Assembly: GCA_045642565.1 (NCBI GenBank)
Contig: JAZUJE010000005.1
Location: forward strand, 1-11,514
From: UBA1764 sp045642565
Lineage (GTDB): Bacteria; Bacillota; Clostridia; Peptostreptococcales; Anaerovoracaceae
Length of the DNA stretch: 11,514 nt
Direction of reading: 5' to 3'
Positions 1 to 6,761 of the stretch are shown in pieces. The translations under genes and the position numbers were made by a program. Every line of letters starts with the position of its first letter. Position 1 is the stretch's first letter. The notes below the pieces were generated by a model. It was not told the DNA's origin and did not search any database. It worked only from the letters and a program-made list of their open reading frames with translations.

Positions 1-32
1 GCTAACGCTTTCCTTATTTTTGAAATAATTTT

Positions 33-110
33 GTACCTGTAGCTCAGCTGGATTAGAGCGTCGGACTCCGACTCCGAAGGCCGCAGGTTCAACTCCTGTC
101 AGGTACACCA
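33..110 (+). tRNA. tRNA-Arg (anticodon CCG), CCA encoded
   Basis: A full cloverleaf can be drawn. The acceptor stem 33-39 pairs perfectly with 100-106, the D stem 42-45 pairs with 56-59, and the anticodon stem 61-65 pairs with 73-77. The loop 66-72 has anticodon CCG at 68-70, and the T arm carries GGTTCAACTCC. The discriminator is A107 and the CCA end (108-110) is encoded. It reads the arginine codon CGG, which is rare in AT-rich genomes. The next gene's ribosome site begins at the last base of this tRNA, so the tRNA and mRNA probably come from one transcript. Confidence 0.97.
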
Positions 111-120
111 AAGGATGTTT

Positions 121-1047
121 ATGAAAAACATAGTAGAAATACAAGGTGACAAGGTAATAAAGACATTCGGAAACCGCATTGATTTCGTCCGGGAATCAAG
201 CATTTACGAAAAAATAAAGGGTAAAGGCTTAGCTCCAGAACTAAGCGGAATTTGTGATGGAGTGATTTCCCATGTATATGTAAAAGGTGAAAACTTTAAT
301 GATGTTTTACATAGGGCAATGAAGGATCCTGTGGAGTTTATTGAATATTCAAATTTGTTCTTCGAGTGGTACAAAAATTTTAGGGATACTGTAAATATTT
401 CTCTCGGAGATATGGATTTCTCAGATTTTGTTCTTGATGATAAACATTTATATTGCATAGATTTTGAGCATTGCAGACCTGGTTATGCCGAAGATGATGT
501 AGCGAATTTAACTGCTAATATTTGTCTGATGGGTGATGAATATACAAGATTTGGAATGGAAGATGCTAAGATTTTTGTTAAATCTGCATGGAACCAAATT
601 AGTATGTCATCTACAAGATTATATCATTCGTTAAACAAGTTTTTAGAATCAGTATGTTATGATAAAAACGTTACGCCAATGCTTTCGGCTAATGAATATT
701 TAGCAACATTTGTGTGCTCTTCTTTTGTTCACGCTCCAAAACGGAAAATTTCATTAGCAAAAATGGTAGAGGCTTTAAAGAAAAGCAATCAGGCATGGAC
801 ATTATTTGCTGAAGATATAACGGGTGAAAACGAAAAGTATATAAGATATATAATGAGCGCTGCAAAAGAGTCATTTAATGCAATCTTTCTTGCAGAAAAC
901 GGTAATGTAAAATTATTCCCGATTTTACTTAAAACAGATGATGCCATCGCAAATTTAACAGTTGCATCAGAACTTGATATGAGTTTGTCAGATACTATTG
1001 CAACAAAGTTTAATTACAAAGCTATGGCAATTGAAAACATGAGATAA
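121..1047 (+). CDS. Divergent protein-kinase-fold (APH/choline-kinase-like) protein, function unknown
   Basis: The 308-residue product is not one I can name. Its N-terminal half reads like an aminoglycoside-phosphotransferase or choline-kinase fold. It has a candidate beta-3 lysine (K14 in VIKTF), an acidic helix around E25-E30, a catalytic-loop-like LGDMDFSDF at 95-103 and a metal-binding-like IDFE with D114. The usual HGD...N is altered: His is Leu95 and Asn is Asp102, while D97 and D114 remain, so activity is uncertain. Residues ~140-308 are mostly helical and match no family I know. The start at 121 is preferred to ATG 115 because AAAGGA at 110-115 then sits about 5 bases upstream. The gene lies between two tRNAs, 10 bases after one and 2 bases before the other. 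The context gives no substrate. The kinase-fold call is moderate and function is open. Confidence 0.72.
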   Translation: MKNIVEIQGDKVIKTFGNRIDFVRESSIYEKIKGKGLAPELSGICDGVISHVYVKGENFNDVLHRAMKDPVEFIEYSNLFFEWYKNFRDTVNISLGDMDFSDFVLDDKHLYCIDFEHCRPGYAEDDVANLTANICLMGDEYTRFGMEDAKIFVKSAWNQISMSSTRLYHSLNKFLESVCYDKNVTPMLSANEYLATFVCSSFVHAPKRKISLAKMVEALKKSNQAWTLFAEDITGENEKYIRYIMSAAKESFNAIFLAENGNVKLFPILLKTDDAIANLTVASELDMSLSDTIATKFNYKAMAIENMR

Positions 1048-1049
1048 TT

Positions 1050-1123
1050 GCGGATGTAGTTTAGTGGTAAAATGCGGCCTTCCCAAGGCTGAGTTGAGGG
1101 TTCGATTCCCTTCATCCGCTCCA
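1050..1123 (+). tRNA. tRNA-Gly (anticodon CCC), CCA encoded
   Basis: The acceptor stem 1050-1056 pairs with 1113-1119. The D stem 1059-1062 pairs with 1070-1073 (one G-T pair), and the anticodon stem 1075-1079 pairs with 1087-1091 (one G-T pair). The loop 1080-1086 carries CCC at 1082-1084. The T arm has GGGTTCGATTCCC, the discriminator is T1120 and CCA is encoded. It reads GGG, the rarer G-ending glycine codon in AT-rich genomes. It begins two bases after the TAA of the upstream gene, so RNase P maturation would cut right at the end of that reading frame. Confidence 0.97.
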
Positions 1124-1158
1124 TAGAAAATATAATGACATGTACAGAAGAGGAAAAG

Positions 1159-1779
1159 ATGAGTAAAACCCCAATTGTAATTGGCATTGCTGGAGGAACA
1201 AATTCCGGTAAATCAATATTGGTGAGACAAATCGGAGAAATGTTCGGTCAACAGGTTTCTTTGCTTTCACATGATTTCTATTATAAGAGACATGATAATT
1301 TGGCCATTGAAGAAAAGGCTCAGCTTAATTATGACCATCCTTCTGCATTTGACACAGATTTACTTATTGAACATGTGAAGGCGCTCAAAGCCGGCAACAG
1401 CATTCAGCATCCTGTATATGATTTTACTATTCATAATCGTATAGATAAGCTTGAAGAGGTTAAACCATCTAAAGTTATTATCGTTGAAGGTATACTAATT
1501 TTCGAGAATAAGGAATTGAGAGATCTTTGTGATATTAAGTTATTCATTGATGCTCCGGCCGATATTCGTATATTAAGAAGAATTAAAAGAGACGTTGTAA
1601 AACGTGGCAGAACAATCGAGTCTGTAATGAATCAGTATATAAATACTGTCAGACCTATGCACGAACTCTTTGTTGAGCCAACAAAACGTTATGCAGACAT
1701 AATTATTCCTGAAGGCGGGAAAAATAAGGTTGCACTTGATATTGTTTTTACTAAAATTAAATCGCTTTTAGATGAATAA
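1159..1779 (+). CDS. udk: Uridine kinase
   Basis: The 206-residue protein phosphorylates uridine and cytidine to UMP and CMP in cytoplasmic pyrimidine salvage. The Walker A loop GGTNSGKS is at 12-19. SHDFYY at 37-42 carries the Asp39 expected for catalysis. The uridine-kinase stretch NYDHPSAFD is at 57-65, and an Arg-rich lid (RRIKRDVVKRGR) is at 140-151. Length matches the family (~205-215). An upstream in-frame ATG at 1135 would add eight residues. ATG 1159 is preferred because AGAGG at 1149-1153 is well placed before it and the P-loop then starts at the usual distance. It lies 35 bases after tRNA-Gly and 12 bases before rdgB, so it probably shares their transcript. Confidence 0.93.
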   Translation: MSKTPIVIGIAGGTNSGKSILVRQIGEMFGQQVSLLSHDFYYKRHDNLAIEEKAQLNYDHPSAFDTDLLIEHVKALKAGNSIQHPVYDFTIHNRIDKLEEVKPSKVIIVEGILIFENKELRDLCDIKLFIDAPADIRILRRIKRDVVKRGRTIESVMNQYINTVRPMHELFVEPTKRYADIIIPEGGKNKVALDIVFTKIKSLLDE

Positions 1780-1791
1780 ACTAATAATACG

Positions 1792-2394
1792 ATGACTACA
1801 AAAATTATTATGGCTACCCAAAATAAAGGGAAGCTTGCAGAAATTAATAAAATAGTCAAAGACTTTGGTATAGATATTCAATCCATGGCCGAAGCAGGGC
1901 TTGCCGATTTAGACATTGTAGAAGATGGTACAACTTGCCAGGAGAATTCTTTTAAAAAGGCAGATACAGTTGTAAAGCTTACAGGCCTTCCGGCAATAGC
2001 AGATGATGCCGGTCTATTCGTAGAAGCTCTCGGTGGTGAACCTGGTGTATATTCTGCGCGTTATGCCGGAGATCATGGTGATGATGCAGCTAATAGAAGA
2101 AAACTATTAGACGAATTAAAGAAAAAAGGCGCAGTTACAAAGGAAGATCGCAAAGCATATTTCATTTGTGTTATCACATTGATTTATCCTGATGGGAAAA
2201 AGCTTGTTTGCGAAGGGTATTGTCATGGTAGCATAGCTGATTCTGAAAGAGGAGAATTTGGTTTTGGCTATGATAGCATATTTATTCCGGATGGTTACAA
2301 TCAAACATTCGGAGAATTAGGTGTAGATGTTAAAAATGCTTTTAGCCATCGTGCAAAAGCTTTGTTAGAGTTGAAGAGTAAATTAGAGTCATGA
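1792..2394 (+). CDS. rdgB: XTP/dITP pyrophosphatase (RdgB/HAM1 family)
   Basis: The 200-residue enzyme hydrolyses non-canonical purine nucleotides (XTP, ITP, dITP) to monophosphates, which keeps deaminated bases out of DNA and RNA. The N-terminal substrate motif ATQNKGKLAEI is at 8-18. The catalytic segment IADDAGLFVEAL is at 69-80, with D71 as the likely general base. GEPGVYSARYAG follows at 82-93, then the base-recognition segments FGFGYDSIF (156-164) and SHR (185-187). The length is typical. No clear ribosome site precedes ATG 1792; the spacer from udk is 12 AT-rich bases, so translation may rely on coupling. The stop codon overlaps the next ATG as ATGA at 2391-2394. Confidence 0.95.
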   Translation: MTTKIIMATQNKGKLAEINKIVKDFGIDIQSMAEAGLADLDIVEDGTTCQENSFKKADTVVKLTGLPAIADDAGLFVEALGGEPGVYSARYAGDHGDDAANRRKLLDELKKKGAVTKEDRKAYFICVITLIYPDGKKLVCEGYCHGSIADSERGEFGFGYDSIFIPDGYNQTFGELGVDVKNAFSHRAKALLELKSKLES

Positions 2395-3770
2395 AGAAAA
2401 AAATATTATCATTATTATTAATACTTGTTCTTGTATTGCAAATCAGTCCTTGTTTTGCAGCAAGTGAAAAGCCAGAACTTAAATCAGAAGCCGCATTGCT
2501 GATTGATATGACAACTGGATCGGTTTTGTATGACAAGAATTCCACACAACGAATGTTCCCGGCAAGTATGACAAAAATGCTTACTTGTATTCTTGCTCTT
2601 GAGAATTTAGATATGAGCGAGTATATCACTATTAACGGAAGCGATATTGCAAATGTTGGCGGAACAACTCTTCATCTGGTTGATGGTGAAAAAATTAATG
2701 TGGGAACAATGCTTAGTGCTATGATGGTTATCTCTGCAAATGATGCTGCTGTTGTTCTTGCGAATAAGATGGCAGGAAGCGTTGAAGCTTTTTCACAAAT
2801 GATGAATGAAAAGGCTGCTGAAATCGGCTGCACAGATTCTAACTTTGTAAACCCTAATGGTTTGCATAATGAAAATCATTATTCAACATGCGCAGACATG
2901 GCAAAGATAGCAAATTACTGTATGCAAAATGAAACATTCCAAAGAATTGTTTCACGTTCTACTTTTATTGTTCCAGAGACAAATAAAAGCCCTGAAAGGC
3001 AGCTTGCAAGCACAAACTTTTTGCTTGATGATGAATCAGCAAGAAATAGAGTATATGTAAATGGTGTTCTTCGTTTTTGTAAATATGATGGTTGCATTGG
3101 TATAAAAACCGGTTATACATCAGAAGCCGGAGGTTGCCTTGCCGCAGCTGCAAGCAAAAATGGCACAACACTTCTTTCTGTCGTAATGAACAGTGGGGAT
3201 TTGGATAGATTTGCTGATAGCATTATGCTTTTTGATTGGGGGTTTGAGAACTTCAAAACTCTCCGTATCAGTGACCCTGGTATAGATGCAGGCGAAATAA
3301 AAGTTAAAGGCGGAAAAATCAGCAAAGTTGCAGTAGAAGTTCCTGAAATAGGATATGTAACAGTTCCAAAAGAAGCAAGCTCAGAGTTATTAGATACAAA
3401 ACTTGTGATTGCTGATAGTGTTACAGCTCCGTTTGCGGCAGGTACAGTTGTAGGTAAGCTCCAAATCCTGAATGGAAATGAAGTAGTTGCCGAATACGAT
3501 GCTGTTACGGTAGAAGGTGTAGAAAGAGGCGGCATCCTATCAGCTACAGGTATTGCTGACAGTACAATCAAGAAAGTTTTACTAATAATTCTTATTGTAA
3601 TTCTTGTGCTAATTTTGATTCTTACGATTTATGTTTTATATAAACGTAAGCAAATGGCAAAGCGTAAGGCTGCCCGTGCTGCTCGTCGTGCAAAGCTTGA
3701 AGAACAAGAAGCACAGCTTCGCAGAGAATGGGAAAAGACATATCATAATAGATATAGAAATGACCTTTAA
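2391..3770 (+). CDS. D-alanyl-D-alanine carboxypeptidase (PBP5/DacF type), membrane anchored
   Basis: The 459-residue enzyme would remove the terminal D-Ala from peptidoglycan stem peptides at the outer membrane face. A Sec signal peptide covers ~1-24 (MKKK, hydrophobic core, CFAA). The peptidase S11 motifs are complete: SMTK at 59-62 (nucleophile S59, K62), SAN at 115-117 and KTG at 239-241. A beta-rich PBP5 C-terminal domain spans ~285-380. A very hydrophobic helix at ~396-417 is a true transmembrane anchor, not the amphipathic helix of E. coli PBP5. It is followed by a ~42-residue Lys/Arg-rich, probably cytoplasmic tail with coiled-coil character. The start overlaps the rdgB stop (ATGA) with only a weak ribosome site. 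The 3' end overlaps uvrC by 11 bases. Confidence 0.95.
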   Translation: MKKKILSLLLILVLVLQISPCFAASEKPELKSEAALLIDMTTGSVLYDKNSTQRMFPASMTKMLTCILALENLDMSEYITINGSDIANVGGTTLHLVDGEKINVGTMLSAMMVISANDAAVVLANKMAGSVEAFSQMMNEKAAEIGCTDSNFVNPNGLHNENHYSTCADMAKIANYCMQNETFQRIVSRSTFIVPETNKSPERQLASTNFLLDDESARNRVYVNGVLRFCKYDGCIGIKTGYTSEAGGCLAAAASKNGTTLLSVVMNSGDLDRFADSIMLFDWGFENFKTLRISDPGIDAGEIKVKGGKISKVAVEVPEIGYVTVPKEASSELLDTKLVIADSVTAPFAAGTVVGKLQILNGNEVVAEYDAVTVEGVERGGILSATGIADSTIKKVLLIILIVILVLILILTIYVLYKRKQMAKRKAARAARRAKLEEQEAQLRREWEKTYHNRYRNDL

Positions 3771-5217
3771 TATTCAAGAAGAATTAAAAAAGTTACCTGA
3801 CTGCCCCGGAGTCTACATTCACAAAGACAAAACGGGGCAGATTATTTATGTTGGAAAAGCTATCTCTTTAAGAAAAAGGGTTAGACAATATTTTCAATCT
3901 CCTAAAAATCAAACTCCAAAAGTTCGCAAGATGGTTGAGCATATTGAAAAATTCGAATATGTCACTTGCGCTAGCGAGGTTGATGCCTTAATTTTAGAAT
4001 GTAGACTTATTAAGCAATACAGACCAAAATATAATATTCTGCTTCGTGATGATAAAAGCTACCCATACATAAAGATTACTACTCAAGATGAATATCCTAT
4101 TATTATAAAAACAAGGAGACTGTTAAAGGATGGAGCAAGATATTTTGGGCCATACCCATTTGTTAGCTATTTGGATATGGTAATTGATTTGCTCAATTCA
4201 ACTTATAAATTAAAACGTTGCAGACAAACAGAGTTCCAAGAAAATTGCAGAGCTTGCCTCAATTATCATATTGGTAGATGTGATGGTATTTGCATTGGAA
4301 AGGTCTCAAAAGAAGAATACAGGAAAAGAATAAATAAAGCCATTGCTTTTTTGGATGGTGAAGATCAAGAAATTCTTGATATGCTTTCAGCTTCAATGCA
4401 GCAATGCTCTGATAATATGGAATATGAGCAAGCCGCAGCCTACAGAGACTATATAGAGGCTGTAAAAGAGATTCAAGGCATGCTGAGAGATTTAAAGCAT
4501 TACCAAGACCCTCATATTTTGCAACTGAATCAAAAGCAAAAACAAGTGGGTATAAAAAATGGACTTGTTCATGTCTTTGGAAAAGATAGATCCGAATTTA
4601 TCCATCGTATAGAAAGCTTTGATATATCCCATATTGGCGGAATAGATACTGTCGGAGCAATGGTTGTGTTTAAGGATGGACATTCTGATAAAACTGCATA
4701 CCGCAGGTATAAATTACATCAAGGTAATAATGATTATGCAAATATGCAAGAGCTTTTGACAAGGCGTCTTACAGGAGACGATGAGCTCCCCGATTTAATT
4801 TTAATGGATGGGGGAGAGCCTCAAGTAAATGCCGCGCTTCTTGTTTTATCCGAGCTTCATTTATCTCAAATTCCGGTTGCCGGATTAGTGAAAGATGATA
4901 AGCATAGAACAAAAAATTTGCTATTTAATGAAAAACAGATAAATCTTAAAGAATATCCTGAATTATATACATATTTTGGGGCAATTCAGGAAGAAGTTCA
5001 TAGATTTGCTATTGCATATCATCATAATTTAAGGTCTAAGAATATGCTTAGTTCAGAGCTTGATTCTGTTCCGGGCATAGGTGAAAAGAGAAAAATCGCA
5101 CTTCTTAGAACTTTTGGTAGCATAGATAAGATAAAAAGTGCTACAATAGAAGAGCTTGCTGCCGTCTCAGGTATGACAAAAGCAGCAGCTCAAAATGTAA
5201 AGGAGAACTTGAAATGA
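3760..5217 (+). CDS. uvrC: Excinuclease ABC subunit C, short form
   Basis: UvrC makes both incisions in nucleotide excision repair with UvrA and UvrB. The GIY-YIG nuclease occupies ~12-92, with GVY at 17-19, YVG at 30-32 and a likely metal ligand at E80. Cysteines 154, 166, 174 and 178 match the spacing of the Fe-S ligands I recall for E. coli UvrC. The UVR motif (EYEQAAAYRD) is at 221-230. The RNase H-like nuclease starts near 284 and keeps D288 (FDIS), D325, D350 (MDGG) and H414. Helix-hairpin-helix repeats fill ~433-485. At 485 residues it is about 110 shorter than the usual ~600. The missing part is the middle region between UVR and RNase H-like domains. Start ATG 3760 is chosen because FNIQEELKKLPDCPGVY is the usual N-terminus. 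No ribosome site is evident, so coupling to the upstream gene is likely. Confidence 0.94.
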   Translation: MTFNIQEELKKLPDCPGVYIHKDKTGQIIYVGKAISLRKRVRQYFQSPKNQTPKVRKMVEHIEKFEYVTCASEVDALILECRLIKQYRPKYNILLRDDKSYPYIKITTQDEYPIIIKTRRLLKDGARYFGPYPFVSYLDMVIDLLNSTYKLKRCRQTEFQENCRACLNYHIGRCDGICIGKVSKEEYRKRINKAIAFLDGEDQEILDMLSASMQQCSDNMEYEQAAAYRDYIEAVKEIQGMLRDLKHYQDPHILQLNQKQKQVGIKNGLVHVFGKDRSEFIHRIESFDISHIGGIDTVGAMVVFKDGHSDKTAYRRYKLHQGNNDYANMQELLTRRLTGDDELPDLILMDGGEPQVNAALLVLSELHLSQIPVAGLVKDDKHRTKNLLFNEKQINLKEYPELYTYFGAIQEEVHRFAIAYHHNLRSKNMLSSELDSVPGIGEKRKIALLRTFGSIDKIKSATIEELAAVSGMTKAAAQNVKENLK

Positions 5218-6272
5218 AAAAGTTAGTAAGTATTTTACTTATGTTGGCTATGATTTTAAGCTTTGCAGCTTGTGGAAATACAGAAGAGCCACTTTATAGC
5301 CAGGGATTAAAGAAAAATGGTTTTTACGATGTAAAAGCTCTTGATTATGTAACACTTCCTGAATATGAAGGGATTGAGATTCCGGCAGAAGAACTTGTTG
5401 CAGATGAAGTTTCACTTCAATCACAAATTAACTCAATACTTAGTTCTGCTATGGAAACAGAAGAAATTACAGATAGAGCTATTGAAGATGGCGATAGCGT
5501 AAATATTGATTATGCAGGATATTGTGATGGTGAACAATTTGAAGGCGGAACTGCTGAAGATCAAACAGTTACAGCCGGAGGTTCAGATTTTATAGATGAT
5601 TTTCTTACACAGATTATCGGGCATATGCCGGGCGAGACATTTGATATTGATGTAACTTTCCCTGACCCATATGAAAATAATGCTGATCTTGCAGGAAAAG
5701 ATGCAACATTTACTATCACAGTTAACTATATTGAAGAATCTGTAATGCCAGAATTGACTGATGAATTTGTTTCAGAACATTACGGACAGTCTGCAGGGCT
5801 TAATACTGTTGATGACCTTAAAAATTATCTTAGCGAGAGCATAGTAGAATCTCAATTAAGAGAATATGTTGATCAATATCTCTTTGGAGCTTCAGAATTC
5901 GGCGAAGTTCCGGAAATGGTTATTGAGCATCAAAAGAATTGCATTAAAGCAAACTATGATGATATGGCTACTACATATGGTCTTGATGTGGCAACTTTAG
6001 TTTCATATTATGGATATGAAGACTTGGACGCACTAATCGAAGATAACATGGCAGATGTAGAAGAGATGGGCAAGGATGCTTTGATGTATCAAGCTATCGC
6101 AGAAAAGATGAACCTGAAAGTTTCTAACACAGATGTTGCCGATTATTTTGAAAAGAATTCTGGCACAAGAGATTATTCAAGTTCAGAAAATCATTATGGC
6201 TTAGCATATCTTAAACTTATGGTTATGAGGACAATGATTGTAGATAAGATAGTTGAAGCGGCTGTAAAATAG
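5214..6272 (+). CDS. Trigger-factor-like peptidyl-prolyl isomerase lipoprotein (exported)
   Basis: The 352-residue protein begins with a lipoprotein signal peptide and lipobox LSFAAC, with Cys20 as the likely lipidated residue. This would tether it outside the membrane. Residues ~88-172 form an FKBP-type isomerase domain (GDSVNIDYAGYCDG, then ...GHMPGETFDIDVTFP). Residues ~178-350 resemble the helical C-terminal chaperone domain of trigger factor (MPELTDEFVSEHYG as the linker). The ribosome-binding N-terminal domain of cytosolic trigger factor is absent. A role in folding secreted proteins, like PrsA, is inferred. An AAAGGAGA site at 5199-5206 precedes the start well, and the ATG overlaps the uvrC stop (ATGA). 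A hairpin 12 bases downstream closes the operon. Confidence 0.88.
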   Translation: MKKLVSILLMLAMILSFAACGNTEEPLYSQGLKKNGFYDVKALDYVTLPEYEGIEIPAEELVADEVSLQSQINSILSSAMETEEITDRAIEDGDSVNIDYAGYCDGEQFEGGTAEDQTVTAGGSDFIDDFLTQIIGHMPGETFDIDVTFPDPYENNADLAGKDATFTITVNYIEESVMPELTDEFVSEHYGQSAGLNTVDDLKNYLSESIVESQLREYVDQYLFGASEFGEVPEMVIEHQKNCIKANYDDMATTYGLDVATLVSYYGYEDLDALIEDNMADVEEMGKDALMYQAIAEKMNLKVSNTDVADYFEKNSGTRDYSSSENHYGLAYLKLMVMRTMIVDKIVEAAVK

Positions 6273-6283
6273 TTAGATAAAAT

Positions 6284-6315
6284 AAAAAGCTTCGGTCATA
6301 GACCGAAGCTTTTTT
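6284..6315. terminator. Bidirectional rho-independent terminator
   Basis: The arm GCTTCGGTC at 6289-6297 pairs perfectly with 6301-6309 around an ATA loop. A-tract 6284-6288 and T-tract 6310-6315 flank it, so it can end transcription on both strands. It lies between the convergent lipoprotein gene (ends 6272) and the minus-strand DUF1292 gene (ends 6331). Confidence 0.95.
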
Positions 6316-6330
6316 AATGCATTTAACAAA

Positions 6331-6612
6331 TTATTCTTCTGCGATAAGTCTGTCAAATTCTGCAGCTGCTGCTTCAAATTCAGCATCATCTTCAATATCA
6401 ACAAGATCAAATTCTTCTTCACTGATTTCTTTATATCCATAGATAAATACATCATCTGTACCATCATCAGGAAGAAGGGCAATATACTCCTTGTTGTTGA
6501 AATCAAAGATTCCCATAATTTCACATTCTATTACCTTGCCATCATCAAATTCAAGAGTAATATATTCAGGTTCGTCTTCGTAAATAGCGTCTTTTTCGTT
6601 AATATCTGCCAT
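6331..6612 (-). CDS. DUF1292 family protein
   Basis: The 93-residue acidic protein has the DUF1292 pattern: ITLEFDDGKVIECEIMGIFD at ~18-37, then KEYIALLPDD at 41-50 and a beta-hairpin ending in an acidic tail. The family (YrzB-like) is common in Firmicutes and has no firm function. The Glu/Asp-rich, Ala-rich C-terminus (EFEAAAAEFDRLIAEE) is typical of these small proteins. AAAGGA lies about 8 bases upstream of the start on the minus strand. It is a single-gene unit that converges on the shared terminator at 6284-6315 and diverges from the permease gene. The family call is from sequence resemblance. Confidence 0.87.
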   Translation of the reverse strand: MADINEKDAIYEDEPEYITLEFDDGKVIECEIMGIFDFNNKEYIALLPDDGTDDVFIYGYKEISEEEFDLVDIEDDAEFEAAAAEFDRLIAEE

Positions 6613-6652
6613 TGTTATATTCCTTTCATTGATTAAATCTAACTTTAATAAT

Positions 6653-6661
6653 ATTTTAACA
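6653..6661 (-). promoter_or_regulatory. Possible extended -10 promoter for the DUF1292 gene
   Basis: On the minus strand this reads TGTTAAAAT, that is TG, one base, then TAAAAT, about 40 bases upstream of the start codon. No good -35 box is present at the expected distance, and the region is so AT-rich that chance matches are likely. Confidence 0.4.
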
Positions 6662-6712
6662 TATTTTTTATATAAAAATACTATAAAAATTGTGTACTTT
6701 AGCGCTATATAG

Positions 6713-6721
6713 TGATATAAT
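6713..6721 (+). promoter_or_regulatory. Extended -10 promoter for the permease gene
   Basis: The sequence TGATATAAT combines a perfect TATAAT (6716-6721) with the upstream TG of an extended -10. The -35 position has only a weak match (TGTACT, 17-base spacer). A start site near 6728 would give a leader of about 34 bases. The leader carries AAGAGG at 6747-6752, nine bases before the permease ATG. Confidence 0.72.
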
Positions 6722-6761
6722 AAGCAGTAATTTTTTATAATATAAAAAGAGGTAGAATCTT

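Noticed and set aside
115..120. ATG at 115 as the start of the kinase-like gene
   Set aside because: It lies within the ribosome-site sequence itself; ATG 121 is spaced properly from AAAGGA.
1135..1158. ATG at 1135 as the start of udk
   Set aside because: No ribosome site precedes it, and the one at 1149-1153 serves ATG 1159.
3113..3571. 152-residue minus-strand open frame opposite the carboxypeptidase gene
   Set aside because: It is opposite a gene with intact catalytic motifs, has low-complexity Ser/Thr/Ala composition and resembles no protein family.
3631..3759. Longer reading frame for uvrC beginning at 3631
   Set aside because: The extra 43 residues lie out of frame within the carboxypeptidase tail and do not look like UvrC; the family N-terminus starts at ATG 3760.
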